A stretch of DNA of 13,729 nucleotides from positions 1 to 13,729 of the forward strand of contig DFGL01000033.1 of the NCBI GenBank assembly GCA_002371215.1, written 5' to 3'. Below the pieces are notes generated by a model. The model searched no databases, was not told the origin of the DNA, and saw only the letters and a program-made list of their open reading frames with translations. Each line of letters begins with the position of its first letter. The stretch's first letter is position 1. This stretch comes from Ruminococcaceae bacterium UBA3751 (GTDB lineage Bacteria; Bacillota; Clostridia; Oscillospirales; Acutalibacteraceae). This document shows positions 13,555-13,729 of this stretch, one piece after another. The position numbers and the translations under genes are program-made.

Positions 13555-13729
13555 ATGGCAGCAAGCAAAGTTAAAATCAGAATCCGCATCAAGGGTTACG
13601 ACCATTCACTCGTTGACCAGGCAGCGGAAAAGATTGTTGAAACTGCAAAGAGAACAGGCGCTCAGGTAAGCGGTCCTATCCCGCTCCCGACAGAGATTGA
13701 GAAGGTTACAATCCTTCGTGCTGTTCATA
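13555..13729 (+). CDS. rpsJ: 30S ribosomal protein S10, 5' part only
   Basis: S10 is a small-subunit ribosomal protein and, as NusE, a partner of NusB in transcription antitermination; rpsJ usually heads the S10 operon (rpsJ-rplC-rplD-rplW-rplB and onward). The window contains 58 complete codons and cuts the gene; the full protein is about 102-105 aa. Family-typical stretches are KIRIRIKGYDHSLVDQ-like residues near the start, AEKIVETAKRTGAQVSGPIP in the middle and TILRAVH at the edge. A very strong AGGAGG (13541-13546) lies 8 bases before the ATG. It is transcribed from the consensus promoter at 13202-13230 through a long structured leader. The 3' truncation is due only to the window boundary. 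Confidence 0.96.
   Translation, partial: MAASKVKIRIRIKGYDHSLVDQAAEKIVETAKRTGAQVSGPIPLPTEIEKVTILRAVH

Noticed and set aside
1..13729. CRISPR arrays, tRNA or rRNA genes, insertion sequences, phage or plasmid features
   Set aside because: I looked for regularly spaced repeats, cloverleaf-like sequences, transposase motifs and terminal inverted repeats and saw none.

Overview
The window is a chromosomal stretch of a spore-forming, low- to mid-GC Gram-positive bacterium. It most likely belongs to the Clostridia, in a Ruminococcaceae/Oscillospirales-like lineage. The evidence is the gene order hprK - ROK kinase - murB - rapZ - whiA - dnaE - pfkA, a SpoIVB sporulation protease, strong GGAGG-type ribosome binding sites, consensus sigma-A promoters in AT-rich gaps, and a secreted protein with the Ig-like and lysine-rich fibronectin III tail common in gut Clostridia. 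The placement is inferred from gene content; no 16S rRNA gene is present.

Layout. Positions 1-1237 hold a GT4 glycosyltransferase on the minus strand. It is divergent from the rest, and back-to-back promoters lie at 1266-1346. From 1390 to 10723 seven plus-strand genes are packed with gaps of 2 to 24 bases or overlaps: hprK, a ROK glucokinase, murB (TTG start), rapZ, whiA (1-base overlap), a secreted DNA/RNA non-specific endonuclease (TTG start inside the end of whiA) and dnaE. No terminator is visible between them, so they probably form one operon. pfkA (10814-11779) has its own near-consensus promoter right at the dnaE stop. An intrinsic terminator follows pfkA, and its U-tract runs straight into the spoIVB start codon. 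spoIVB (11850-13049) ends at a second terminator. The window closes with an AT-rich tract, a perfect TTGACA-17-TATAAT promoter, an unusually long (about 318 nt) and heavily structured leader, and the 5' end of rpsJ (ribosomal protein S10), the usual first gene of the S10 ribosomal protein operon.

How the genes work together. HprK senses glycolytic state (fructose-1,6-bisphosphate, ATP, Pi) and sets HPr-Ser phosphorylation. The ROK kinase feeds glucose-6-phosphate into glycolysis, and PfkA makes the fructose-1,6-bisphosphate that HprK responds to. MurB, and RapZ by analogy with amino-sugar control in other bacteria, connect carbon status to peptidoglycan precursor supply. WhiA is linked to growth and cell division, and DnaE replicates DNA. 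The secreted nuclease is the outsider in this otherwise conserved housekeeping block.

The least explained DNA is the rpsJ leader at 13237-13554. It carries an alternating series of GUCC and GGAC elements that allow mutually exclusive helices, a pair of near-identical 15-nt repeats that each fold into a small hairpin, a segment reminiscent of the 5' conserved region of RNase P RNA, and two short upstream reading frames. One of these frames stops on the rpsJ Shine-Dalgarno sequence. I read it as a candidate autoregulatory leader of the S10 operon. I cannot assign it to a described class.
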